Shown in pieces: positions 1-8,270 of a stretch of 64,000 nucleotides of DNA. Source of the stretch: Paracoccus litorisediminis (lineage in GTDB: Bacteria > Pseudomonadota > Alphaproteobacteria > Rhodobacterales > Rhodobacteraceae); assembly GCF_009711205.1 (NCBI RefSeq), contig NZ_WMIG01000001.1, positions 496,001 to 560,000 on the forward strand, read 5' to 3'. A model generated the notes under the pieces. It saw only the letters and a program-made list of their open reading frames with translations. It did no database searches and was not told the DNA's origin. Positions within the stretch are counted from its first letter, which is position 1; each line of letters begins with the position of its first letter. Made by a program: the position numbers and the translations under genes.

Positions 1-1335
1 TTGAAGCCGGACGATACGACGATCGACACCGCCGAAGCGCAGGATGCCGACGCGGCAGATGCACCCGAACCGCCCGAGATGGAGACCACGCCCGATCCGT
101 CGGTGATTATCCCGGCCTACACCAACAACGAGCCGCAGCTTGCGCTGCTGTCGAGATCTCCTGAAGACCTTGCCGCGATCATGACGGATACTTCCAAGTC
201 GGCATCGCAAAGCGAAGCTGCGCCAGCGTCAATACCGGATGCGGGTATATTCGCCGTCGCCCTCCCGACTTTGCAGATCAACGGCTCCAATGTGAATCGG
301 GAAACCCAGGAAGCTGCGCCCACCCCGCAACTTGGCGTTGAGAAAACTCCGCGAGAGATCGACTGGGAGGTTCGGCCGGTCGGACCTTCTGGTGAAATGC
401 CAGCCCAGGAAAGCGATGCGGCGCATCCTGATCTGTCGCGAATGAATGGTGATCAGGTGGTCTGGCCAATCGCGCGTCATTTCAACGCGAATGTCGGCGC
501 ACCGATCGAGGATGCGGCACCGTCAGCTGTTGGCGCGGCTACTCCCTTGCCGGGGATGACCAAAAGACAGGTACCCGATCAGGCCCCTGCGCCGACTGCC
601 GTGTCGCAAGGCTTCAATAACCAGCCTGACGGCACGACGCACAGGCAACGCGCAGCCACAGCCGAGTTGCCGTCGGTAGCTGAGGAAGCCCCTTCAGACA
701 CGTCGGAACTGCCAGGGGCGACGGATCGGTCCATCGAACCGGCAACGCTGGCGCCGGATGATGGCCGCACGAGCCCCAGCGTCGAACCAGCCAATCCGCC
801 CGGCACAACGACGACCGAGGCCATGGCCTCCACCCTTCCAGACTCCATTTCGGGCACTGAAATCCCGACCGAAATCGCGGTCCGCAGCGCGCGGGACACC
901 GCTCAAGGTCAATCCATTTCGCCCCACCACCATCCGCTTCCGGAACCACGCGAGATCCTGCGTCAGATCGCGCAGCAGCTTCCCGCCACTGATCAGAACC
1001 AGATCGAGATTACCCTTACCCCCGATGAACTGGGCAAGGTCCGGATGGTGGTGTCCTCCGGGGATACGGTCGCGATCACCGTCTATGCCGACAATCGCGA
1101 CACGCTGGACCTGCTGCGGCGCAACAGCGACATGCTGGCACGAGAGTTGAAGGACGCAGGCTTTGCCGATGCCTCGCTGTCCTTTGGTGAGCGAGGCGAA
1201 GGCGGCCAACGCAATCCATGGTCGGAAAATACGGCCGGACGCGGGGCCGAACGGTCCCTGACCGAACCGATGACAGAGATCGCGCCAACCGCGGCTCGCG
1301 GCAACTCGGCGCGGCAGATCGACATTCGTATCTGA
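1..1335 (+). CDS. fliK: Flagellar hook-length control protein FliK, 3' part
   Basis: FliK measures hook length and switches the export substrate during flagellar assembly. The frame is open from base 1, so the true start is probably upstream and the N-terminus is missing. About 300 residues of low-complexity Ala/Pro/Thr/Glu-rich sequence precede a compact C-terminal domain at roughly residues 315-400, with motifs such as EITLTPDELGKVRMVV and LARELKDAGF. That matches the conserved FliK C-terminal (Flg_hook) domain. The disordered N-terminal ruler followed by a folded C-terminus is the usual FliK layout. flgD follows after 12 nt. The disordered part is poorly conserved, so the call rests on the C-terminal domain and on flgD. 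Confidence 0.85.
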   Translation: MKPDDTTIDTAEAQDADAADAPEPPEMETTPDPSVIIPAYTNNEPQLALLSRSPEDLAAIMTDTSKSASQSEAAPASIPDAGIFAVALPTLQINGSNVNRETQEAAPTPQLGVEKTPREIDWEVRPVGPSGEMPAQESDAAHPDLSRMNGDQVVWPIARHFNANVGAPIEDAAPSAVGAATPLPGMTKRQVPDQAPAPTAVSQGFNNQPDGTTHRQRAATAELPSVAEEAPSDTSELPGATDRSIEPATLAPDDGRTSPSVEPANPPGTTTTEAMASTLPDSISGTEIPTEIAVRSARDTAQGQSISPHHHPLPEPREILRQIAQQLPATDQNQIEITLTPDELGKVRMVVSSGDTVAITVYADNRDTLDLLRRNSDMLARELKDAGFADASLSFGERGEGGQRNPWSENTAGRGAERSLTEPMTEIAPTAARGNSARQIDIRI

Positions 1336-1347
1336 AGGAGAGATCGC

Positions 1348-2016
1348 ATGGTTAACGGCGTTTCCGGCACGACCGGCACCCCGACAACGACCCATACAAA
1401 TACAACCGACACCGGCTCGACATCATCGAACAGCGACTACCTGACCTTTCTGCGCATGCTGACGACGCAGGTGCAGAATCAGGACCCGCTCGACCCGATG
1501 GACAGCTCGGATTTTGCGGCGCAGCTCGCGACATTTTCCGGCGTCGAGCAGCAGGTCCAGACCAACACCCTGCTGACCCAGTTGCTGCAATCCGTCGGCG
1601 GTGGGCAGTTGGGGCAATATGCCGACTGGATCGGCCGCGAGGTGCGCATCTCTGGCCCGGTCTGGTTCGATGGAGAGCCGGTGACTTTGGAAATCTCGCC
1701 CGACGCTTCGGCGGATGCATTGACGCTGGTCACTCTGGACAGTTCGGGCCGCGAGGTCGCGCGCGAAAGCATCGGCACCGGCGAAGGCGAGGTCGACTGG
1801 CAAGGACGCGATGCCGATGGCGAACCCTTGCCCGAGGGTTTCTACCAATTCCGGCTGGAATCGCTGCGCGATGGCGAGGTGATCGCGACGACGGATGTTC
1901 AGGCCTATTCCGAGGTGACAGGGGTCGAAACCTCGGCCGAGGGGGCGGTCCTTGTCCTGCGCGGCAATAGCGGGGTCTTTGCCGCTGACGTTACCGGTGT
2001 GCGCGAGGGGACCTGA
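1348..2016 (+). CDS. flgD: Flagellar hook capping protein FlgD
   Basis: FlgD is the scaffold that caps the growing hook while FlgE subunits add beneath it. The 222-residue product has the conserved N-terminal segment at about residues 28-75 (FLRMLTTQVQNQDPLDPMDS, then FAAQLATFSGVEQ), a central Tudor-like part and a C-terminal FlgD Ig-like region (about residues 105-215, including WQGRDADGEPLPEGFYQFR). Length is typical. The ATG follows GAAGGAGAG at a good distance, 12 nt after fliK, so the two are probably cotranscribed. The rest of the flagellar cluster must lie to the left of the window. Confidence 0.93.
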   Translation: MVNGVSGTTGTPTTTHTNTTDTGSTSSNSDYLTFLRMLTTQVQNQDPLDPMDSSDFAAQLATFSGVEQQVQTNTLLTQLLQSVGGGQLGQYADWIGREVRISGPVWFDGEPVTLEISPDASADALTLVTLDSSGREVARESIGTGEGEVDWQGRDADGEPLPEGFYQFRLESLRDGEVIATTDVQAYSEVTGVETSAEGAVLVLRGNSGVFAADVTGVREGT

Positions 2017-2041
2017 CGGCACCGAAGCTGAACTGCCGCAC

Positions 2042-2118
2042 ATCCCCACACTCGGCCAGTCGATAGCGGCGGGCAAAATGCAATCGGGCCGCCCGTCCTT
2101 GTGGGGATAGGCGGCCCG
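2042..2118. terminator. Interleaved inverted repeats between flgD and putA (likely bidirectional terminator)
   Basis: CGGGCCGCC (2085-2093) and GGCGGCCCG (2110-2118) form a perfect 9-bp stem followed on the plus strand by TTTGG. This is a plausible shared terminator for the convergent flgD and putA. A second perfect 9-bp pair, ATCCCCACA (2042-2050) with TGTGGGGAT (2100-2108), has its right arm inside the loop of the first stem. The arm order A-B-A'-B' allows an H-type pseudoknot or two alternative folds. Terminator function is inferred. Confidence 0.5.
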
Positions 2119-2169
2119 TTTGGTCAATCAATCGAGGGCACCGTTGGCGATGCCCGCGACCGTCAAGGA

Positions 2170-5100
2170 TCAGCCGGCCAGAAGCGCCGCGTTGCCGCCC
2201 GCGGCGGTGGTGTCGACGCACAGATGGCGCTCATGCATGACATGGGCACGGTCGGGCATGGTGCAGATCAGGGGACGCAGCGCGCCCTCCATCCCGGCGA
2301 GCTTGCGGGCAATCTCGCGCGCCGTATCCACGTCGCCCCACCACAGCACCGCCGAGAAGTCGGGCTGCCCGGCAAGCACGGCCACCGTCGCACCGTCCGA
2401 AAGCTCGACGGCCTTGCCACCCAGCGCCTCGACTGCGGCGACCTGCGCCTTGCGGGCCTCGTTGCCCGGACCCATGCACAGCACCGGCGGACGCACCGTC
2501 AGATGCAGGCGGTTCAGCTCGCCGGTAGGGCCGGGCATGAACCGCTCGACCGACTGGCCATCGGCACGGGGCGCGGCACCGGCGGAAGCGGGCGCATAGA
2601 AGCGCTGCAGGTACAGCGGACCGCCAGCCTTGGGACCGGTGCCCGACAGCCCCTCGCCACCGAAGGGCTGAGAGCCGACGACCGCGCCGATCTGGTTGCG
2701 GTTGACATAGATGTTGCCGGCATGGATCGCCTCGGAGACCTCCTGCACGCGGGCATCGATCCGGGTGTGCAGGCCAAAGGTCAAACCATAGCCGCGCGCG
2801 TTGATCGCATCGACGACGGCAGGGATCTCACCGGCGGCAAAGGTCGCGACATGCAGGACCGGACCGAAGATCTCGCGCTCAAGATCGTCGATGCCGTTCA
2901 CCGTCAGCATGGTCGGCGCAATGAAATGGCCGCCCTCGGGGGCCTTCAGCGCATAGGCGACGCGGCCGCGCTTCTGGCTCAGATAGGCACGGATGCCGTC
3001 CTGCGCCTCGGCGTCGATGACCGGGCCGACATCGGTCGTGACCGACCACGGGTTGCCGACGCGCAACTCATCCATCGCGCCCTTGATCATCTCGATCAGG
3101 TGCGGGGCGATGTCCTCTTGCACGTACAGGCAACGCAGCGCCGAGCAGCGCTGACCAGCCGAGCGGAAGGCCGAGTTGACCACATCGCGCACCGCCTGTT
3201 CCGGCAGCGCGGTCGAATCGACGATCATCGCGTTCAGACCGCCGGTTTCGGCGATCAGCGGCGTGCCCGGCTCCATATTGGCAGCCATGGCGCGGGCGAT
3301 GATGCGGGCGGTGTCGGTCGAGCCGGTAAAGACCACGCCCTTGACCCTTGCATCCGAGGTCAGCGCCGCGCCGACCGAGGTGCCTTGCCCCGGCAACAGC
3401 TGCAGGCTGGCCGCGGGAACACCCGCCTCATGCAGCAGTCGGACAGCGATGGCGGCGATGACCGGGGTCTGCTCGGCGGGCTTCGCCAGAACCGCGTTCC
3501 CTGCCATCAGCGCAGCCGCAATCTGGCCGGTGAAGATCGCCAGCGGGAAGTTCCACGGGCTGATCGCCACGACCGCACCGCGCGGGGCGCGGTCCACGTT
3601 CTCACCCTCGGTCGCGTAGTAGCGCAGGAAGTCCACGGCCTCGCGCAGCTCACCCACCGCGTCGGGCACGGTCTTGCCAGCTTCGCGGGCAAGTGCCGCA
3701 AAGATCGGGCCGAAGTTATCTTCATACAGATCGGCGGCGCGGCGCAGCACCGCGGCGCGCTCGGCGGGGGCCGCGTCCCAGATCCGGGCGTCGGCAATGG
3801 CCTGCACGGCGGTCTTGGCATCGGCCTCAAGCACCTGCGCCACAACCTCGCCGGTTGCCGGGTTCAGCACCGCGACAGTCTCGCCAGTGGCGACCGAGAC
3901 GGTGATCGGCGCGGCATCCGGCAGCGCCACGTCACGCGCCGCATCGATATGGGCCAGAACGGCCGGGTCGCTCAGGTCAAAGCCCTGCGAGTTCGGGCGG
4001 CCCTTGCCAAAGATCGCGTCCGGCGCAACCAGACTGGCCGGGGCACGGGCGGTGGCCAGAGCCGCGATCGGATCGGTCGCCACTTCCTCGGGCGAGATCG
4101 ATTCGTCGACGATCTGGTTCACAAAGGACGAGTTCGCGCCGTTTTCCAGCAGGCGGCGGACCAGATAGGCCAGCAGGTCGCGATGCGCGCCGACCGGCGC
4201 ATAGATGCGGCAGCGGCCCTTGTTCTCGCGCAGGACGATGTCATGCAGACGCTCGCCCATGCCATGCAGGCGCTGGAATTCGTATTCGATGCCCCCGGCC
4301 ATTTCCAGAACGGCGGCGACGGTATGGGCATTGTGGGTGGCGAATTGCGGATAGATGCGGTCGGCATAGCCGATCAGCTTGCGCGCATTGGCGATGTAGC
4401 TGACATCCGTGCCCACTTTCGAGGTGAACAGCGGGAAGCCCGGCAGCCCCTCGACTTGAGCGCGCTTGATCTCGCTGTCCCAATAGGCGCCCTTGACCAG
4501 ACGCACCATGATCTTGCGGTCCAGACGGGTCGCTAATTCGTAAAGCCAGTCGATGACCAGCCCGGCGCGCTTGCCATAGGCCTGCACGACAATGCCGAAC
4601 CCGTCCCAGCCAGCCAGCGAGGGATCGGCCATCACGGCTTCGATCACCTTCATCGACAGGGCCAGACGGTCCTGCTCCTCGGCGTCGATATTCATGCCCA
4701 TGCCAGCGGCCTTGGCCTGCTGGGCCAGCGTCAGGACGACCGGGACCAGCTCGGCCATGACGCGGGCTTCCTGCGCGACCTCGTAGCGGGGATGCAGCGC
4801 CGAGAGCTTGATCGAAATGCCCGGATTCATCTGCACCGAGCCCTTGTCGCAGGCTTTCGCAATGGCGCCGATGGCGTCGGAATAGTCGCGGGCATAGCGG
4901 GCAGCGTCACCGCCGGTCATCGCCGCTTCGCCCAGCATGTCGTAGCTATAGGTGAAGCCCTGCTTTTCGCGGGTCTTGGCGTTGTCCAGCGCCTTCACGA
5001 TGGTCTCGCCCAGCACGAACTGGCGGCCCATTTCCTTCATCGCGCGGCCGACAGCGGCGCGGATCACCGGCTCACCCAGACGGCGGACGGCGCCGCGCAA

Positions 5101-5523
5101 GGTACCGGCAATGCCACCCTGATTGTCGTCCAGCACCTTGCCGGTCAGCATCAAGGCCCAGGTCGAGGCGTTGACCAGCGAGGAGGACGCCTCGCCCAGA
5201 TGTTTGCCCCAGTCGGACGGCGCGATTTTGTCTTCGATCAGCGCGTCGATGGTGTCGCGGTCGGGCACGCGCAGCATGGCCTCGGCCAGACACATCAGGG
5301 CGACGCCCTCACGCGTGGACAGCCCGTATTCGGCCAGGAAATGCTCCATCATCGTGGGCTTGGCTTCGCTGCGGATGCGCGAGACCAGAAGCGCCGCGCG
5401 GGCGGTGATCGCGGCGCGGGCAGCCGGGTCCAGCGCCGTCTCGGCCACCAGCCGGTCCAGCAGCGCCTGTTCGGGCTGGAATTTGCTGTCGGGGCCAAGA
5501 TCGGAAAGCTGGGTGGTGGGCAT
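2170..5523 (-). CDS. putA: Bifunctional proline dehydrogenase / L-glutamate-gamma-semialdehyde dehydrogenase
   Basis: PutA oxidises proline to glutamate in two steps with FAD and NAD+, at the inner face of the membrane. The product is 1117 aa. The FAD-dependent proline dehydrogenase barrel covers roughly residues 80-480 and ends with the typical YAPVGAHRDLLAYLVRRLLE segment. The P5C dehydrogenase domain follows from about 520 to 990, with general base Glu759 (AETGG) and nucleophile Cys793 (SAGQRCS). There is no N-terminal ribbon-helix-helix DNA-binding domain, unlike enterobacterial PutA (about 1320 aa). This fits the divergent Lrp-type putR doing the regulation. GGAGAAC precedes the ATG. Confidence 0.97.
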   Translation of the reverse strand: MPTTQLSDLGPDSKFQPEQALLDRLVAETALDPAARAAITARAALLVSRIRSEAKPTMMEHFLAEYGLSTREGVALMCLAEAMLRVPDRDTIDALIEDKIAPSDWGKHLGEASSSLVNASTWALMLTGKVLDDNQGGIAGTLRGAVRRLGEPVIRAAVGRAMKEMGRQFVLGETIVKALDNAKTREKQGFTYSYDMLGEAAMTGGDAARYARDYSDAIGAIAKACDKGSVQMNPGISIKLSALHPRYEVAQEARVMAELVPVVLTLAQQAKAAGMGMNIDAEEQDRLALSMKVIEAVMADPSLAGWDGFGIVVQAYGKRAGLVIDWLYELATRLDRKIMVRLVKGAYWDSEIKRAQVEGLPGFPLFTSKVGTDVSYIANARKLIGYADRIYPQFATHNAHTVAAVLEMAGGIEYEFQRLHGMGERLHDIVLRENKGRCRIYAPVGAHRDLLAYLVRRLLENGANSSFVNQIVDESISPEEVATDPIAALATARAPASLVAPDAIFGKGRPNSQGFDLSDPAVLAHIDAARDVALPDAAPITVSVATGETVAVLNPATGEVVAQVLEADAKTAVQAIADARIWDAAPAERAAVLRRAADLYEDNFGPIFAALAREAGKTVPDAVGELREAVDFLRYYATEGENVDRAPRGAVVAISPWNFPLAIFTGQIAAALMAGNAVLAKPAEQTPVIAAIAVRLLHEAGVPAASLQLLPGQGTSVGAALTSDARVKGVVFTGSTDTARIIARAMAANMEPGTPLIAETGGLNAMIVDSTALPEQAVRDVVNSAFRSAGQRCSALRCLYVQEDIAPHLIEMIKGAMDELRVGNPWSVTTDVGPVIDAEAQDGIRAYLSQKRGRVAYALKAPEGGHFIAPTMLTVNGIDDLEREIFGPVLHVATFAAGEIPAVVDAINARGYGLTFGLHTRIDARVQEVSEAIHAGNIYVNRNQIGAVVGSQPFGGEGLSGTGPKAGGPLYLQRFYAPASAGAAPRADGQSVERFMPGPTGELNRLHLTVRPPVLCMGPGNEARKAQVAAVEALGGKAVELSDGATVAVLAGQPDFSAVLWWGDVDTAREIARKLAGMEGALRPLICTMPDRAHVMHERHLCVDTTAAGGNAALLAG

Positions 5524-5633
5524 CGTGTTCTCCTGATTGTTGGCGGCTGGATACAGGCGAAGACGTGGACGATGTGACCAAATCGTGCTACATGACTAGC
5601 CGATCATAACATATTTCGGCAGCATTGCAGACC

Positions 5634-6098
5634 ATGGAAGACATTCTGGACGCAACCAACGTCAAGATCCTGCGCGAACTCGTCGCCAATGCCCGGATTC
5701 CGATCACTGAACTGGCCCGCAAGGTCGGCCTGTCCAAGACCCCTGTGGCCTTGCGCATCAAGCAGATGGAGGAGATGGGCCTGATCACCGGCTACCGCGC
5801 GATCCTGTCGCCGCTGCAGCTGGGCCTGACCCATGTCACCTATGTCGAGGTGCGCCTGTCCGACACGCGGCAGAAGGCGCTGGAGGCCTTCAACGAGGCC
5901 GTCCGCGCCATCCCCGAGATCGAGGAATGCTACATGATCGCGGGCGGCTTCGACTATCTGCTGAAGGTGCGTTCAAAGGACATGGCGGGCTATCGCCGGA
6001 TCATGGCCGAGAAGATCTCGGCCCTGCCCCATATGCATGCGACCACCAGCTATGTCTCGATGGAAGCGGTGGTCGAACAGAACTGGACCGAGCTTTAG
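5634..6098 (+). CDS. putR: Lrp/AsnC-family regulator, proline-responsive PutR
   Basis: This 154-residue protein has an N-terminal winged HTH (about residues 5-60: ILRELVANARIPITELARKVGLSKTPVALRIKQME) and a C-terminal ligand-binding RAM domain. It is divergent from putA with a gap of about 110 nt. In alphaproteobacteria an Lrp-type PutR is the known proline-dependent activator of putA, so the assignment rests on family plus position. An in-frame TTG lies 9 nt upstream (5625); I chose the ATG at 5634 because it fits the family's N-terminus. Its stop overlaps the stop of the convergent downstream gene by 4 nt (6095-6098). Confidence 0.88.
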   Translation: MEDILDATNVKILRELVANARIPITELARKVGLSKTPVALRIKQMEEMGLITGYRAILSPLQLGLTHVTYVEVRLSDTRQKALEAFNEAVRAIPEIEECYMIAGGFDYLLKVRSKDMAGYRRIMAEKISALPHMHATTSYVSMEAVVEQNWTEL

Positions 6099-7099
6099 GC
6101 CAAAAGCCGCGCGTCCAGCCCGGCCAGTTCGTCGTCGCTCAGGCTGATGCCTTCGGCCAGGGACCGGGCGCGGATGCGGTGGCGGCTTTGACCCGGCAGG
6201 CGTGCGCCCTGCCCCAGAATCGCCGCGAACAGCAGTTCCGCCTGCGCAAAGGGATCGCTGCGCCCGGCGGCGAAACGCTCGGGCGAAAACGCCAGCACCA
6301 ATTCGCCATGACGCGGGGCCAGCGTCGTCGTGCCCAACGCCTCAAGCGCGCCCTGACTGGTCAGGTCGCCGATCATCACCCCTGCCAGCAACTCGATCAT
6401 GGTCGAGATGGCCGAACCCTTATGCGCGCCAAAGGGCAGCATCGCACCGCCCAATGCTGCCTCGGGATCGGTGGTCGGCTGGCCTTCGGCGTCCAGCGCC
6501 CAACCGTCGGGCAGGGTCTCACCGGCGCGGCGTTTCAACTCGATCTCGCCGCGCGCGGCGACCGAGGTAGCGAAATCAAAGACATAGGGGACACCATCGG
6601 CGCGCGGCCAGCCAAAGGCGATCGGGTTCGTGCCCAGCAGCGGCCGCGTGCCCCCGGCGGGCGCGACGGTCGAATAGCTGGGGCACATGGACAGGCCCGC
6701 CAGCCCCTGTTCGGTCAGCGCCTCGACTTCGGGCCACAGGGCCGAGAAATGCACGCAATCGTTCAGGACCATCGCCGCCAGCCCCAGCTTGCGGGCGCGC
6801 TCGGCCAGATGCGGAAGACCGGCCTCGAAGGCGGCGGGGGAAAAGCCACCCTTGGCATCGACGCGGATCACCGCCGAGCCGTCATCGGCAACGACCGGCT
6901 GCGCATCGGGCACGACCTTGCCCGCCTGAAGCGTGCGGATGATGCCGTCGATGCGGTAGATGCCATGGGATTTCGCGCCGTCGCGCTCACCTGCACAGAC
7001 GATGCGGGTCAGGGCGGCGGCGTGAAGCTGATCGAAACCGGCCTTGCGCAGGACCGCTTCGACGCGTTCCGACAGCTCTGCAAAAGAAATCACCGGCAT
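6095..7099 (-). CDS. Ldh-family NAD(P)H oxidoreductase, probable pyrroline/piperideine-2-carboxylate reductase
   Basis: This 334-aa protein belongs to the malate/L-lactate dehydrogenase (Ldh_2) family, with the family signatures GAKSHGIYRI near residue 45 and TRPLLGTNPIAFGWPR in the middle. The segment CVHFSALWPEVEAL resembles Delta1-piperideine-2-carboxylate / Delta1-pyrroline-2-carboxylate reductases (DpkA/LhpD). Such an enzyme would reduce pyrroline-2-carboxylate to L-proline, the substrate of PutA two genes away, so the context supports the call. An in-frame ATG exists 27 nt upstream; I chose 7099 because GGGAG sits 7 nt before it and the protein then starts at the family position. Another 2-keto-acid reductase in this family remains possible. 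Confidence 0.72.
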   Translation of the reverse strand: MPVISFAELSERVEAVLRKAGFDQLHAAALTRIVCAGERDGAKSHGIYRIDGIIRTLQAGKVVPDAQPVVADDGSAVIRVDAKGGFSPAAFEAGLPHLAERARKLGLAAMVLNDCVHFSALWPEVEALTEQGLAGLSMCPSYSTVAPAGGTRPLLGTNPIAFGWPRADGVPYVFDFATSVAARGEIELKRRAGETLPDGWALDAEGQPTTDPEAALGGAMLPFGAHKGSAISTMIELLAGVMIGDLTSQGALEALGTTTLAPRHGELVLAFSPERFAAGRSDPFAQAELLFAAILGQGARLPGQSRHRIRARSLAEGISLSDDELAGLDARLLA

Positions 7100-7161
7100 T
7101 CCAAACTCCCATACAAGTTGCGGCACCTAAGCCGATTGCGACAAATCGCGCAAGTAGCCCA

Positions 7162-7207
7162 CCCTTTGCCCCCTTTCGCCTTTGCGCTAAATATGGGCAA
7201 AGGGGGC
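7162..7207 (+). promoter_or_regulatory. Leader with two alternative stems masking the LysR ribosome site
   Basis: The purine-rich ribosome site of the LysR gene (AGGGGG, 7201-7206, five bases before the ATG at 7211) can pair perfectly with two upstream segments. CCCTTTGCCC (7162-7171) pairs with GGGCAAAGGG (7195-7204). GCCCCCTTT (7168-7176) pairs with AAAGGGGGC (7199-7207). The pairings are mutually exclusive, and either would hide the ribosome site if the transcript starts before 7162. Function is inferred from complementarity alone. Confidence 0.35.
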
Positions 7208-7210
7208 CGC

Positions 7211-8107
7211 ATGGATTTCAAATGGCTCGAAGATTTCATGACACTGGCGGAAACCCGCAGCTTTTCGCGTTCCGCGGAGCTGCGCGGGGTGACGCAAAGC
7301 GCCTTTTCGCGCCGCATCCGCGCGCTTGAGGAATGGATCGGGACTGATCTGCTGTCGCGTGACAGCTATCCGGTCAGCCTGACCCCCGAAGGCGTGCTGT
7401 TCCGCGAAACCGCCGAAGAGGCCGTGCGCATGCTGAACGCGCGCCGGATCGAGTTCCGCGAACATTCCCGCGCACGGGGGGCCGAGATATCTTTCCTGTC
7501 GCTGCATAGCCTGAGCGTCACGTTCCTGCCCGGCTGGCTGATGCGGCTGAAATCGGTGACCGGCCAGATGACCAGCCGCGTCAAACCCGAGAATTTCGAC
7601 CGCTGCGTCGAGGCGCTGAGCGAAGGCGGTTACGATTTCTTCCTGACCTATTCCCATCCGCAGGTGAATATCCCGCTGGACCCGGAATGCTACCCGCATC
7701 TGGTCGTCGGTCAGGACAGCCTTGTCGCCGTCGCGCGTCCCGGCTGGCCGCGCGAATGGCTGACCGAGGGAATGCCCCTGCTGCAATATTCCCGCGGCTC
7801 GTTCCTGAACCAGATGACCCGGATCGCCCAGGGCCAACCCGGCGCCCCCCGCGTCTATGTCGCCCATATCGACGAGGCCTCGATGGCCGAGGCGATGAAA
7901 AGCATGGCTGTCGCCGGACATGGCGTGGTCTGGCTGCCCCGCCTGCTGGTCTCGGCCGAGATCGCGGCGGGCCGGCTTGAGGTCGTGGCCCCGGAACTGC
8001 CGATGGAAATCCGGCTTTACCGCAACCCCTCGCGCGGGCGCGGAATCACCGGCAAGGCATGGCAGGCCGCGGAGGGGTTGGGACAGAGTTATTCCGAAAC
8101 GGAATAA
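7211..8107 (+). CDS. LysR-family regulator, HypT-like
   Basis: This 298-aa LysR-type regulator has an N-terminal winged HTH (WLEDFMTLAETRSFSRSAEL, then TQSAFSRRIRALEEWIGTDL) and a periplasmic-binding-protein-like effector domain. The wording of the HTH, with SAFSRRIRALE, and the ending resemble the HypT/YjiE branch, known in E. coli as a hypochlorite-responsive regulator. That suggests a subfamily, not a proven role. It is divergent from the Ldh-family reductase across about 110 nt and may control it. An alternative ATG at 7193 would add six residues; 7211 is favoured because AGGGGG lies 5 nt before it. Confidence 0.8.
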   Translation: MDFKWLEDFMTLAETRSFSRSAELRGVTQSAFSRRIRALEEWIGTDLLSRDSYPVSLTPEGVLFRETAEEAVRMLNARRIEFREHSRARGAEISFLSLHSLSVTFLPGWLMRLKSVTGQMTSRVKPENFDRCVEALSEGGYDFFLTYSHPQVNIPLDPECYPHLVVGQDSLVAVARPGWPREWLTEGMPLLQYSRGSFLNQMTRIAQGQPGAPRVYVAHIDEASMAEAMKSMAVAGHGVVWLPRLLVSAEIAAGRLEVVAPELPMEIRLYRNPSRGRGITGKAWQAAEGLGQSYSETE

Positions 8108-8123
8108 CCCAGCGCAACTTGGC

Positions 8124-8201
8124 ATTGGATATTGCCCTCGGCGCTGCCTAGATCCCTGCCGCAAGGGGCGAAAATCCCTAAAAAAGCTGTTAATATCCAA
8201 T
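8124..8201. promoter_or_regulatory. Widely spaced 10-bp inverted repeat upstream of aspA
   Basis: ATTGGATATT (8124-8133) and AATATCCAAT (8192-8201) are exact reverse complements 58 nt apart. They are AT-rich in a GC-rich region and lie in the 163-nt space between the LysR gene and aspA. They could be paired operator half sites or the base of a large leader stem. A smaller CCCGC/GCGGG hairpin (8229-8243) lies just before the aspA ribosome site. No regulator is identified. Confidence 0.3.
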
Positions 8202-8270
8202 TCCTGAAAACCTGCCTGGCCGGAGGGTCCCGCATGACGCGGGCCGATGCGGCATGCAGTCGAGGTAAAC

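Noticed and set aside
2101..4536. A very long plus-strand open frame opposite putA
   Set aside because: It mirrors the strong PutA coding frame; the predicted sequence is Arg/Gly/His/Gln-rich without domain motifs, as expected for an antisense shadow in GC-rich DNA.
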